DNA from: Williamsia phyllosphaerae | Lineage (GTDB): Bacteria; Actinomycetota; Actinomycetes; Mycobacteriales; Mycobacteriaceae | Direction of reading: 5' to 3' | DNA: 64,000 nucleotides | Assembly: GCF_014635305.1 (NCBI RefSeq) | Contig: NZ_BMCS01000002.1 | Span: 558,001-622,000, forward strand | Shown: in pieces, positions 17,785 through 25,968 of the stretch | Position numbering within the stretch: the stretch's first letter is position 1 | Layout of the letters: each line of letters begins with the position of its first letter | The notes under the pieces: model-generated | The model's database searches: none | The model's input: the letters and a program-made list of their open reading frames with translations, nothing else | What the model was told of the DNA's origin: nothing | Translations under genes and position numbers: made by a program

Positions 17785-17802
17785 GTCTTCGACGGTAGGT
17801 CG

Positions 17803-17815
17803 TTACCGGGAGTAA
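17803..17815. promoter_or_regulatory. Candidate LysR operator (T-N11-A)
   Basis: TTAC-N5-GTAA is a perfect dyad with T-N11-A spacing, 19 bp upstream of the CoA-transferase start and within the 97-bp gap to the divergent LysR gene. A second TTAC lies at 17821, suggesting an additional half site. Confidence 0.55.
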
Positions 17816-17881
17816 GGGAATTACCGACTGACTCAGATCGGTGTGTCCACAGCGATAACACCAGGGCTACGCTGCTCAGCT

Positions 17882-18766
17882 GTGGAGATGCATCACCTGC
17901 GGTACTTCCTGGCCGTCGCCCGTGAACTGAACTTCACGCGCGCGGCCCGGTCGCTGAACATGTCGGTGCCACCGCTCAGTCAGCGCATCCGGACGCTCGA
18001 ACACGAACTCGGCACTCCCCTGTTCGAACGGTCGACGCATCACACCAAGCTGACCCCGGCGGGCGAGGCGCTGCTTCCGCTGGCGTCGTCCGTGGTCGCC
18101 GACTTCGACGCCATCCCCACCCTCATCGGACCCGAGATCGGTCGCACCGACGTCCGACTTGCCGTCCCCGATGTCCTCAACCCCCGGCACCGTCGCGCAC
18201 TGACCGACGCGATCCGCGGCCTCGACGCGTCGTTCTCGTTCACCATCCGACAGATGCCGTCGCTGCAGATGGAGTCGGCGTTGCTGAGCAGTTCCATCGA
18301 CATCGCCATCGCGCACGTGGGCACCACCGACGAACGGCTGTCGACGCGGGTGCTCTACAGCGAGCCGCTCGGGGCCGTGGTCGACGCGACCCGGTTCCCC
18401 GGCCGGACGTCGCTGTCGATGGCCGACCTGCGGGGACTGCGCTACATCCAGGGGCCTCGTCACTGGGATCTCGGCGCCGGTCGTACCGATCGGCTGGCCG
18501 CCGCGGGCGCGGTGGTCGATGCCGGGGCGAGCTTCACCGACACCAGCGGGTTGCTGTTGTTCCTGCGCAGCACCGCGGCGTTCACGATCGTGCCATTGGA
18601 GTCGGAGGCGGTGCTGTCGGTGGACCGCGCCGAGTACGCGGTGCTGCCCGTCGACGACATGGACGAGTCGTTGACCACCTACCTGGTGCGCCGTGTCGCC
18701 GACACCTGGCTCGATCCGGTGGTCGCCGTTCTCGGCCGCACCCACCACGACCCCGACCCCGCCTGA
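17882..18766 (+). CDS. LysR-family regulator of the acyl-CoA operon
   Basis: 294 residues from the GTG at 17882, which gives the standard N-terminus MEMHHLRYFLAVARELNFTRAA; an ATG 39 bp upstream only adds an unstructured lead. The helix-turn-helix (MSVPPLSQRIRTLE) lies in the first 65 residues and the effector-binding domain follows. Its divergent placement and the dyad at 17803 suggest it activates the CoA-transferase operon in response to the substrate or its CoA ester. Its 3' end abuts a 21-bp-period repeat array. Confidence 0.9.
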   Translation: MEMHHLRYFLAVARELNFTRAARSLNMSVPPLSQRIRTLEHELGTPLFERSTHHTKLTPAGEALLPLASSVVADFDAIPTLIGPEIGRTDVRLAVPDVLNPRHRRALTDAIRGLDASFSFTIRQMPSLQMESALLSSSIDIAIAHVGTTDERLSTRVLYSEPLGAVVDATRFPGRTSLSMADLRGLRYIQGPRHWDLGAGRTDRLAAAGAVVDAGASFTDTSGLLLFLRSTAAFTIVPLESEAVLSVDRAEYAVLPVDDMDESLTTYLVRRVADTWLDPVVAVLGRTHHDPDPA

Positions 18767-18771
18767 CCCCG

Positions 18772-18903
18772 CCAGTTGGGCACGTAAACACCCCAGTTGG
18801 GCACATAAGTACGCCAGTTGGGCACGTAAGTCCGTTGGTTGGGCAGTCGATGCCCAATCAGCGCACGTACGTGCCCAACTGATGGGTTTACGTGCCCAAC
18901 TGG
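18772..18903. repeat. Array A: 21-bp-period palindromic repeat array
   Basis: The region between two convergent genes is almost entirely repeats. Units of core CCAGTTGGGCACGTAA start at 18772, 18793, 18814 and, diverged, 18835. Inverted units (TTACGTGCCCAACTGG type) start at 18846, 18867 and 18888. Both sets are phased at exactly 21 bp. At the centre TTGGGCA-GTCGA-TGCCCAA (18839-18857) forms a perfect hairpin. The array begins 6 bp after the LysR stop and ends 5 bp before the lipase stop. It could act as a bidirectional terminator or a protein-binding array. Confidence 0.9.
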
Positions 18904-18907
18904 CGTA

Positions 18908-20155
18908 TCAGCGCGAGCAGGTGGAGGGCGCGGGATCGCCCGCGAAGCGGTTGCCGATCCAGGCGATCGCGCTCGGCGTCAGTCCGGTGTTGGTGTGGCC
19001 CTTGCCCTGCGCCACCGACAGCGACAGCGTGTCGCCCATCGCGCAGGCTCGGCGGACGGCGGCCGCGGTCCACGCCGGGGTGATGATCTGATCGGCGTCG
19101 CCGTACCCGACGAACAGCGGTCCGGCCGAACGTCGTTGGGGCAGCGAGTCGACGAGGAGCATGTCATGGAGTCGTCGTAACGCATCGGCCGAGGCGATGG
19201 TCGCATCACCCGGCTGGACCTTGGTGATGGCGGAGAACTTCCGGAACGAGCTGCCCGGGCCGCAGGACGTCAGGTCGGATGCGCCCGCCGCCAACGCCCC
19301 ACGCATGTAGTCGCTCACCGGGAAATCGGGGTACACCGCACGCAGACCGTCGACGATGAGTGGGATGAACGCCATCTGGATCTGCGTGAACCGCGGTGCG
19401 ACATAGGGTTGCGCATCGGCGCCGTCGGCGATGGGCGCGACATCGGCGGCCGGGGCGAGGGCTGCGGCGCCGACGAACTCGAGGCCGGTTCCGTAGTCGG
19501 TCGCGTGTTCGGCTGATGCCCACGCGGCCTGGCCGCCCTGGGAGCTACCGATCGCGGCCCATCGGGTTCCCGCCTGCGGCACCATCTCTCGGGCGGCGCG
19601 CACCATGTCGATCATGTTGTAGGCGATGGTCCGCGAGTTCAGGTACGGATGCGGGACGTCGGACTCACCGAGGCCCTGATAATCCGACGCGGCGACGACG
19701 TAACCGTCGTCGAGCAGCGTTGCGACGGTGGAGGTCTCACCGAGCAGGTCCGGATACCCGGATGGCCCGCAGTTCGATGCGGTGCCGGTGGTGCCGTGAC
19801 CGAACGCGACGATCGGCCATCCACCCGGCGGAGGGGTTCCCGACGGCACCGCCACGTATCCCGACACGCGGGTACCGAAGCTGCCGGTCGGGTCACCCGG
19901 CGCGTATCCGGCTGTCGAGCGGTAGACCACACGCGAGATGTTCTCGCCGGCCAGACGGCCGTCGGGATCGACCGTCAGAGGCGATCGTTCGAGGATCTCA
20001 CCGCGCGCGTCACCCACCGGGGCCGGCGGCAACGACGACGACGCGGAGGACGAGGGCCCAGAGGACGACTGCCCCGGCGACGATCGGCCGCCCGACGAGT
20101 CCGACGAACCGGTCGGCGCGGATGTCGAACATCCGAGCGCCAGGGCCGCGATCAT
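18908..20155 (-). CDS. Secreted lipase (LIP family), lipoprotein-like N-terminus
   Basis: 415 residues of the secretory-lipase family of triacylglycerol lipases. The alpha/beta-hydrolase core includes the oxyanion segment FGHGTTG and the nucleophile elbow GSSQGG. Later segments YGDADQIITP and GKGHTN hold the probable acid and histidine. The N-terminus MIAALALGC resembles a lipobox, followed by a long Ser/Gly-rich linker, but the ATG at 20155 lacks the usual basic n-region. In-frame sequence upstream reads NRSARPASAVIVA and would complete a signal peptide, so the true start may be a rare codon near 20200. It is convergent with LysR across array A. Confidence 0.85.
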   Translation of the reverse strand: MIAALALGCSTSAPTGSSDSSGGRSSPGQSSSGPSSSASSSLPPAPVGDARGEILERSPLTVDPDGRLAGENISRVVYRSTAGYAPGDPTGSFGTRVSGYVAVPSGTPPPGGWPIVAFGHGTTGTASNCGPSGYPDLLGETSTVATLLDDGYVVAASDYQGLGESDVPHPYLNSRTIAYNMIDMVRAAREMVPQAGTRWAAIGSSQGGQAAWASAEHATDYGTGLEFVGAAALAPAADVAPIADGADAQPYVAPRFTQIQMAFIPLIVDGLRAVYPDFPVSDYMRGALAAGASDLTSCGPGSSFRKFSAITKVQPGDATIASADALRRLHDMLLVDSLPQRRSAGPLFVGYGDADQIITPAWTAAAVRRACAMGDTLSLSVAQGKGHTNTGLTPSAIAWIGNRFAGDPAPSTCSR

Positions 20156-20211
20156 CGCGACGATGACCGCCGACGCCGGACGCGCCGACCGGTTGCCGAT
20201 GATGGGTGTGC

Positions 20212-20391
20212 CTACTTCGGCTGGTCGCCCAGCTTGCGGGCTGCGTCCTTGGCGGCGTCGCGACCCTTGTTCACCTGGCTGGTGTACTTGCCCTTGGTCG
20301 CCTTGTCGACGGCCTGAGCACCCTTGTCGATGTACTGCGAGTTCTTGCTGATGGCCGTCTTGGCCTTGTTGGCGAGCTGCTTGAAATCCAT
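20212..20391 (-). CDS. MT0933/Rv0909-type antitoxin-like protein
   Basis: 59 residues, lysine-rich and helical: MDFKQLANKAKTAI, then IDKGAQAVDKATKGKYTSQV and a K-G-R-D-A-A-K-D helix. This is the small protein family of Mycobacterium Rv0909 (MT0933), annotated as the antitoxin to the SRPBCC toxin Rv0910. No toxin gene adjoins it: upstream is a metallo-hydrolase, downstream a lipase. The nearest Rv0910-like gene is at 11760-12200. In many genomes these proteins are solitary, so the toxin-antitoxin label should be treated with caution. Confidence 0.75.
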   Translation of the reverse strand: MDFKQLANKAKTAISKNSQYIDKGAQAVDKATKGKYTSQVNKGRDAAKDAARKLGDQPK

Positions 20392-20480
20392 GTCGACCCC
20401 TGTTCGTCGTGGTGGTGTTCGGTTGGTCGCCAGTCTAGCCGCGCGGGCGACATGTCCGATTTCGCGACGACCACCGGAAC

Positions 20481-21620
20481 TCAGCCGACGTCCTCCCACC
20501 AGGTCTGATCGGCGATCCCCGGCCCGGTTCGGGCGACGACGTCGATCCGCGCCCCCGGCGCCGGCGTCGCGACCTCAGCGGATGCGGCGTCGGCGGCGGT
20601 GAGCATGCGGGTCACCGGCTCGTCCCACGGATGTATCGCGAGATTGAACGTCGCCCAGTGGATGGGCACCATCAGCGAGTCCGACAGCGACGACCCGGCG
20701 AGAAAACGGTGCAGCTGCACACCCTCCTCGGGGTTGACATGGATGTCGGGCCACAACTCCCCGTACGCCCCGATGGGGACCAGCGTGAGCTCGTAGGGTC
20801 CGGTCCTCTGGGCCGAGTCGGCATAGGCCTCGGTGAAGCCGGTGTCGCCGGTGAAGAACGCGTCGTGCGACGGTCCGTGGATGCCCCAGCTGGCCCACTG
20901 GGTGAGGTTGCGGACCAGTCCGCGACCCGAGAAGTGCCGCGCCGGAAGGCAGTCGAAGGTCAGGTCGAGGTGGGTGACCTGACCACCCCAGTCGCTCTCG
21001 GAGATGCGGCCCGCCTTGATACCCCAGTACTCCAGGTGTGCGCCGACACCGACCGGGGCGACGAAGTGCGCGTCGGGCTGACGCCGCGCGATCTCGACAA
21101 CCGTCGCCATGTCGAGGTGGTCGTAGTGGTCGTGACTGAGCAGCACGACGTCGATCGGGGGCAGGTCGGCCGCCGTGCACGGCGCGCGATGCAGTCGCGC
21201 CGGGCCGACCACCTGCGACGGCGAACACCGTTTGGAGAGCACGGGATCGGTGAGCACCCGCCTGCCGTCGATCTCGATGAGCGAAGTCGCGTGGCCCAGC
21301 CACGTCACCGCGAGCGCGCCGACGGTGGTCTCGAAGTGCGGGGTGCGCACCGGAACGATGCCCCGGGGCTGACCCCGACGGCGCTCACGCAGCATGTCGC
21401 GGGTGTTGCCCGCACTCGGGGTGATCGGTGACGCCGGTTCTCGGTTCGCGAAGGATCCGTCGGTCTGGTTCGGCGAGGACGCGATGTGCGGCGCGATCGC
21501 CTCCGGCGAGGCCCCGAACGCCCGGCCCGCCGGTACCCCCGTCGCGGCCAGACCCGAGGTGAAGGCTCCGACGGTGCTGGTTGCTGCATTGGCAGCGAGT
21601 TTTCGGATCACTCTCGTCAC
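20481..21620 (-). CDS. Metallo-beta-lactamase-fold hydrolase (NAPE-PLD/UlaG-like)
   Basis: 379 residues. The di-metal motif LSHDHYDHLD (HxHxDH) is preceded by VTWLGHATSLIEIDG and followed by FFTGDTGF, the order seen in NAPE-PLD-like and UlaG-like MBL hydrolases. The last metal histidine is in PIHWATFNLAIHPWDEP. The first 90 residues are a flexible Ser/Ala/Gly/Pro-rich extension. The GTG start at 21620 lacks a good ribosome-binding site and could be further in. A phosphodiesterase acting on N-acyl-phospholipids is possible but not demonstrated. Divergent from the thiolase gene, with a strong dyad between. Confidence 0.85.
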   Translation of the reverse strand: MTRVIRKLAANAATSTVGAFTSGLAATGVPAGRAFGASPEAIAPHIASSPNQTDGSFANREPASPITPSAGNTRDMLRERRRGQPRGIVPVRTPHFETTVGALAVTWLGHATSLIEIDGRRVLTDPVLSKRCSPSQVVGPARLHRAPCTAADLPPIDVVLLSHDHYDHLDMATVVEIARRQPDAHFVAPVGVGAHLEYWGIKAGRISESDWGGQVTHLDLTFDCLPARHFSGRGLVRNLTQWASWGIHGPSHDAFFTGDTGFTEAYADSAQRTGPYELTLVPIGAYGELWPDIHVNPEEGVQLHRFLAGSSLSDSLMVPIHWATFNLAIHPWDEPVTRMLTAADAASAEVATPAPGARIDVVARTGPGIADQTWWEDVG

Positions 21621-21696
21621 AGTACTGACGATGGGTCGCCGATCCGACCACGGTTTCGGTCCGCCGACGCGGGAATCATCGCGTCGCGAACCTGGT

Positions 21697-21718
21697 TGAC
21701 TATGTATGGCAATAGTCA
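21697..21718. promoter_or_regulatory. Candidate operator, TGACTAT-N8-ATAGTCA
   Basis: A perfect 7-bp inverted repeat separated by 8 bp lies 15 bp upstream of the thiolase start, inside the 113-bp divergent promoter region shared with the metallo-hydrolase. The size fits a TetR- or GntR-type dimer site. No regulator gene is adjacent. Confidence 0.55.
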
Positions 21719-21733
21719 GACTCTGGAGGTCTC

Positions 21734-22918
21734 ATGACACGCTCATCGATCACCGACGCCGTCATCGTCGGCGCCGTCCGCACCCCCATCGGCAAGGGCA
21801 AGGCGAACGGGGCGCTGCACGGCGTACACCCGGTCGACATGCTGGCGCACAGCCTGCGCACCCTCGTCGAACGCACCGGCATCGACCCCGCCCTCATCGA
21901 CGACGTCATCACCGGCACCGTCACACAGGCCGACGAACAGGGCCAGAACATCGCGCGCAACGCCGTGTTGGCCGCCGGGTTCGACGAGTCGGTACCCGCG
22001 ACGACCGTCAACCGACAGTGCGGATCGAGTCAGCAGGCCATCTCGTTCGCCGCCCAGGGCGTGATGTCCGGTGCGTACGACGTGGTCGTCGCAGCGGGCG
22101 TCGAGTCCATGGGCCGCGTGCCGATGATGTCCGACGTCCGCCCGGGCGCCGAACCGTTCGGCGTCGACCTCGCGGCGCGCTACCCCGACGGCTTCATCCC
22201 ACAGGGGTACAGCGCGGAACTGATCGCCTCGCGGTGGGGCCTGAGCCGGACCCAGCTCGACGAGTTCGCGCTGTCCAGCCATGAGAAGGCGGTCGCGGCC
22301 ACCAAGGACGGTCGGTTCGCCGCCGAACTCGCCCCGCTCGCCGGTCTCGACCACGACGAGATGATCCGCCCCGGTGGATCGTTGGAGTCGTTGGCGGGGC
22401 TGCGGTCGGCGTTCTACGACGAGACGATCGCACGGCGTTTCCCCGAGATCGGCTGGGACATCACCGCCGCCAACTCGAGTCCACTCTCCGACGGCAGCGC
22501 CGCGGTCCTGATCACCTCGTCGGAGACCGCGCGGCGACTCGGCCTGACCCCGCTGGCGCGCATCCACACGACCACCGTCGTCGGATCCGACCCGATCCTG
22601 ATGCTCACCGGGGTCATCCCGGCCACCGAGAAGGTGCTGGCCAAGGCCGGTCTCACCATCGCCGACATCGACCTGTTCGAGGTCAACGAGGCGTTCAGTC
22701 CCGTGGTACTGGCCTGGGCGCACGACACCGGCGCCGACCTGGCGCGCACGAACGTCAACGGCGGGGCCATCGCGCTCGGGCATCCACTCGGCGCGAGCGG
22801 CGCACGCATCATGACCACGCTCGTCAACGCCCTGCACCAGACCGGCGGTAAGTACGGCCTGCAGACGATGTGCGAGGCGGGCGGTCAGGCCAACGCCACG
22901 ATCATCGAACGGCTCTAG
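21734..22918 (+). CDS. Acetyl-CoA acyltransferase (thiolase)
   Basis: 394 residues. The acylated cysteine is Cys96 in NRQCGSSQQA. The catalytic histidine is in GGAIALGHPLGASGA and the second cysteine in QTMCEAGGQANA, with NEAFSPV before them: the complete thiolase set. It cleaves 3-ketoacyl-CoA (degradative) or condenses acetyl-CoA units. The ATG at 21734 has a GGAGG site 5 bp away. Its TAG stop overlaps the stop of the convergent NmrA-like gene through a shared CTAG, so no terminator separates them. Confidence 0.94.
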   Translation: MTRSSITDAVIVGAVRTPIGKGKANGALHGVHPVDMLAHSLRTLVERTGIDPALIDDVITGTVTQADEQGQNIARNAVLAAGFDESVPATTVNRQCGSSQQAISFAAQGVMSGAYDVVVAAGVESMGRVPMMSDVRPGAEPFGVDLAARYPDGFIPQGYSAELIASRWGLSRTQLDEFALSSHEKAVAATKDGRFAAELAPLAGLDHDEMIRPGGSLESLAGLRSAFYDETIARRFPEIGWDITAANSSPLSDGSAAVLITSSETARRLGLTPLARIHTTTVVGSDPILMLTGVIPATEKVLAKAGLTIADIDLFEVNEAFSPVVLAWAHDTGADLARTNVNGGAIALGHPLGASGARIMTTLVNALHQTGGKYGLQTMCEAGGQANATIIERL

Positions 22919-23568
22919 CTGCTGAGTGCCTGCGCGATGGGGGTGTCGCCGTCGGTGAACTCGATCATCTGACCGATGGTCGCGGGCGTCGCGAGTGCCG
23001 CGACGATCACGGCGGCGACATTCGCGCGGCTGGTCTTCGTCTCGCGGTCGGCGCCCTGCGCCTTGGTGACGATGGACCCGGATCCGGCCTCGTCGGACAG
23101 GGAGCTGGGGCCCACGATGGTCCAGTCCAGATCGCTGGCGCGCAGGTACTGGTCGGCGTCGCCCTTGGCTTCGGCGTAGGCGTAGAACGAATCTTCCGGC
23201 GACACACCGTGATCGACCGAGGCGCCGTAGTAGGACACCAGGATGAAGCGCTTGATCGAGTTGGCCGACGCGGCATCGATGCAGCGGATCGCGGCGTCGC
23301 GGTCGACGGCGAAGGTGCGATCGGCGTCTCCGCCACCGGCACCGGCGGCGAAGATGACGGCGTCGTGTCCGGCGATGGTCTCGATGATCTCCTCGGTCGA
23401 CTGGTGCTCGACGTCGGCGACCACGGGAACCGCACCCGTGCCGGTGATGTCATCGGACTGGTCGGGATTGCGGATCAACGAGCTCACCTGGTGACCGTCG
23501 TCGACCAGCAGACGCGCGGCCTGCAGTGCGATCTTTCCGTGGCCTCCGACGATGGCGATGCTTGACAT
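22915..23568 (-). CDS. NmrA-like NAD(P)-binding protein
   Basis: 217 residues of the atypical short-chain dehydrogenase family. It starts SIAIVGGHGKIALQAARLL, a GxxGxxA dinucleotide motif. VIFAAGAGGG and LVSYYGA follow, and no canonical YxxxK with a matching Ser is convincing (a YAEAK is present at about 130-134). It may be a reductase or a redox sensor. The ATG at 23568 is preferred to a GTG two codons upstream because a GAGGAG site is 5 bp from it. It is convergent with thiolase, the stops overlapping by 4 bp. Confidence 0.85.
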   Translation of the reverse strand: MSSIAIVGGHGKIALQAARLLVDDGHQVSSLIRNPDQSDDITGTGAVPVVADVEHQSTEEIIETIAGHDAVIFAAGAGGGDADRTFAVDRDAAIRCIDAASANSIKRFILVSYYGASVDHGVSPEDSFYAYAEAKGDADQYLRASDLDWTIVGPSSLSDEAGSGSIVTKAQGADRETKTSRANVAAVIVAALATPATIGQMIEFTDGDTPIAQALSS

Positions 23569-23650
23569 GTCCACTCCTCACTCCGCGGCGTACCGGCGGT
23601 GTGGTCTGCGTTCCGGCCGTTCATTCACCGGGTGTGTTCCAACGCTAGCA

Positions 23651-23682
23651 AGCAGCCACTTCGTGCCGATCGAGCAGCCACT
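23651..23682. promoter_or_regulatory. Direct repeat AGCAGCCACT in divergent promoter region
   Basis: Two exact copies of the decamer AGCAGCCACT start at 23651 and 23673, 22 bp apart (about two helical turns). They lie in the 189-bp region between the divergent NmrA-like and GDSL genes. They could be binding sites for a regulator contacting one DNA face. Confidence 0.35.
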
Positions 23683-23757
23683 GGCGCTTTGGCCAACGAT
23701 GGTTCATTATCAGCCGGTGCTCGACTGTCGATCACAAATTCGTGAGTTGAGGCACCG

Positions 23758-24648
23758 ATGCGTGTGTGGACCCTGGTCGGCGCGTGCGCCGGTCGTCTCC
23801 TCGTCCTGATCGTCACCACCGTTGCTGCGATGGGACTCGCCGTCGCCGCACCCGCGCACGCCGCCGACGGGGCCGGAGTCCGTTATGTCGCACTGGGTGA
23901 TTCGCGTGCGGCCGGTCCCACGATCACGTCGTCGTTCAACGCCGACGGGTGCGGCCGCTCCGGCGGCGGCTACCCGGAACGGGTCGCCCGCGCACTGAGG
24001 CCGGCATCCTTCACCGACGTCGCCTGCGTAGGTGCGAAGACCGCGGATGTCGTCGACAGTCCGCAGCGCACCTCGCTTCCCGTCGCACGTACGGTCTCCG
24101 TCCAGGCCGACGCGTTGCGTCGCGACACCGACCTCGTGACCCTGTCCATCGGCGGCAACGACATCGGCTGGGGCGGTCTGATCAGCCCCTGCTTCGGCCT
24201 GTCCCCGCAGACCGATGTGCACTGCCGCTCCGACTCGGCTCTCCGCGCGCAGATGACGGCCCGCTTCGCCGCGCTGAGCGTCTCGGTCGACCACGTGCTG
24301 CGTGTCATCTCCGAACGCTCCCCCAACGCGCGGGTGTTCGTCGTCGGGCACGGCGGCTACTACGGTCTGCGCGGGTGCTTCCCGGATGCGAACCTGAGCG
24401 CCGCCGACGCCCCGTTCGTCCGTGACTTCTTCCGTCGCTTCGACGCGGTGCTCTCCGGTTCCGCGCGGCGCCACGGCGCCACCTTCGTCGACATCGCCGG
24501 CCCCGCTGCCGGCCACGACGCCTGCGCCCCGGACTCGCAGCGCTGGTTCACCGGGCAGCTGCCCCGAGGCAACGGACTGCCCAATCACCCGACCCAGCTC
24601 GGCAACGCCGCGATGGCACGTCTCGTCCTCGCCGCCATCGCGCGCTGA
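23758..24648 (+). CDS. Secreted SGNH/GDSL hydrolase, paralogue 1
   Basis: 296 residues. It has a Sec signal peptide ending near AAPAHA-ADG (about 37). The nucleophile block is ALGDSRAAGP, block III is SIGGNDIGW, and the histidine block is NHPTQLGNAAM. Paired cysteines (GCG, VACVG, SPCF, VHCR, GCF, HDAC) suggest several disulfides, fitting an exported esterase/lipase. The GDS is followed by RAAGP instead of the YSAG of many actinobacterial relatives. A close paralogue lies at 26328, with a P450/ferredoxin pair in between. No clear ribosome-binding site precedes the ATG at 23758. Confidence 0.9.
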   Translation: MRVWTLVGACAGRLLVLIVTTVAAMGLAVAAPAHAADGAGVRYVALGDSRAAGPTITSSFNADGCGRSGGGYPERVARALRPASFTDVACVGAKTADVVDSPQRTSLPVARTVSVQADALRRDTDLVTLSIGGNDIGWGGLISPCFGLSPQTDVHCRSDSALRAQMTARFAALSVSVDHVLRVISERSPNARVFVVGHGGYYGLRGCFPDANLSAADAPFVRDFFRRFDAVLSGSARRHGATFVDIAGPAAGHDACAPDSQRWFTGQLPRGNGLPNHPTQLGNAAMARLVLAAIAR

Positions 24649-24771
24649 CCCGATGTGTCCTGGCGCACAGGGCGACGGTCCGCTACATTCGTTTGTGGTG
24701 CTAAGCAACCCCTGAACATCGGTCAATGAAGCCGCGTGCAAAGCAGCAGCCGAAAGAATGCGAGGAACGCG

Positions 24772-25968
24772 ATGACACCGTCCCTGGATCCGACACCCGA
24801 AGTTGTCGACTACCCGTTCAACCGGCCCGACAACCTCGAGCTCGCCGGCGAGTACGCCGCGATCCGACAGGGTCCCGGCCTGGCCCGCGTCCGACTCCCC
24901 TTCGGCGAGATCGGTTGGCTGGCAACGCGGTACGCCGACGCCCGAACGGTACTGGCCGACCCCCGGTTCAGCCGTGCGGAATCGGTGACCCATGACGAGC
25001 CGCGGATGCGCGAGGGCAGGCAGACCGGCGGGATCCTCTCGGTCGACCCACCCGATCACACCCGTCTGCGGGTGCTGGTGGCCAAGGCGTTCACGGTCAA
25101 GCGCATCGAGGCGCTGCGGCCCACGGTGAAGCAGCTGTGCCAGAAGCTCATCGACGATGCGGTGGCCGACGGCGCCCCCACCGACATCGTCGATCGATTC
25201 GCGCTCCCCCTGCCGGTGCAGGTCATCTGCGAGCTGCTCGGGGTCCCCACCTCCGACCGCCCGCGGTTCCGGGCGTGGAGCGACGCCGCCCTGTCGACCA
25301 CGTCGATGACCGCCGACGAATACCAGGCCAGCCGCGAGGAGTTCCGCGACTACATGCGCGGGCTGCTGGCGATCAAGCGCGAGACGCCCACCGACGACCT
25401 GATGACCGCGCTGGTCGCCGCCCGTGACGAGGGCGACAAGCTGACCGAACTCGAGCTCATCGACCTGTGCAACGGGATCCTGGTGGCCGGCCACGAGACC
25501 ACCGCATCGCAGATCCCCAACTTCGTTCTGTATCTGCTCGGCCGGGAGGGCAGTTGGCGACGACTGCACGACGAGCCGGACCTGATCCCGGCGGCCGTCG
25601 AGGAGCTGATGCGTCTCGTTCCACTCGGCCTCGGAGGCGGTCAGGCGCGGTACGCGACCGAAGACGTCGTCCTCGGTGACGTCACGGTGCGCGCGGGTGA
25701 GCCGGTGCTGGTCGCGATCGCCGCCGCGAACCGCGATCCCGAGGTGTTCGACGACCCGGAGACGTTCGACCTCGAGCGTGGACGCACCCCGCACATCGGG
25801 TTCGGGCACGGCGCCCACCACTGCCTCGGGGCCGCGCTCGCCCGACTCGAGTTACAGGAGGCCCTGCTGGCGTTGACCCGGAATTTCCCGGATCTCGCGG
25901 TCACCGAGGTGGACTGGAAGACCGAGATGGTCGTCCGGGGACCCAAGAAGATGATGATCACGTGGTGA
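24772..25968 (+). CDS. Cytochrome P450
   Basis: 398 residues of a soluble bacterial class I P450. The oxygen-binding I-helix motif is GILVAGHETTASQ, the K-helix ExxR is EELMR, and the heme loop is FGHGAHHCLGAALARLE with its cysteine ligand. The ATG at 24772 has a GAGGA site 6 bp upstream and is preferred to a GTG 36 bp earlier. The ferredoxin gene overlaps its stop, giving a dedicated electron donor. A hydroxylation substrate cannot be named; the flanking secreted GDSL hydrolases suggest a link to imported lipids or esters, which is inference only. Confidence 0.94.
   Translation: MTPSLDPTPEVVDYPFNRPDNLELAGEYAAIRQGPGLARVRLPFGEIGWLATRYADARTVLADPRFSRAESVTHDEPRMREGRQTGGILSVDPPDHTRLRVLVAKAFTVKRIEALRPTVKQLCQKLIDDAVADGAPTDIVDRFALPLPVQVICELLGVPTSDRPRFRAWSDAALSTTSMTADEYQASREEFRDYMRGLLAIKRETPTDDLMTALVAARDEGDKLTELELIDLCNGILVAGHETTASQIPNFVLYLLGREGSWRRLHDEPDLIPAAVEELMRLVPLGLGGGQARYATEDVVLGDVTVRAGEPVLVAIAAANRDPEVFDDPETFDLERGRTPHIGFGHGAHHCLGAALARLELQEALLALTRNFPDLAVTEVDWKTEMVVRGPKKMMITW

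Noticed and set aside
18772..18903. Arrays A-D as CRISPR arrays
   Set aside because: The units are 9-16 bp with only about 5-13 bp between, units change orientation, and no cas genes are present.
18772..18903. Small proteins encoded by the 21-bp repeats
   Set aside because: Open frames through arrays A and B give heptad peptides (CPTGxxT, VPNWxAY) purely from the repeat period, in several frames and on both strands. There is no ribosome-binding site.
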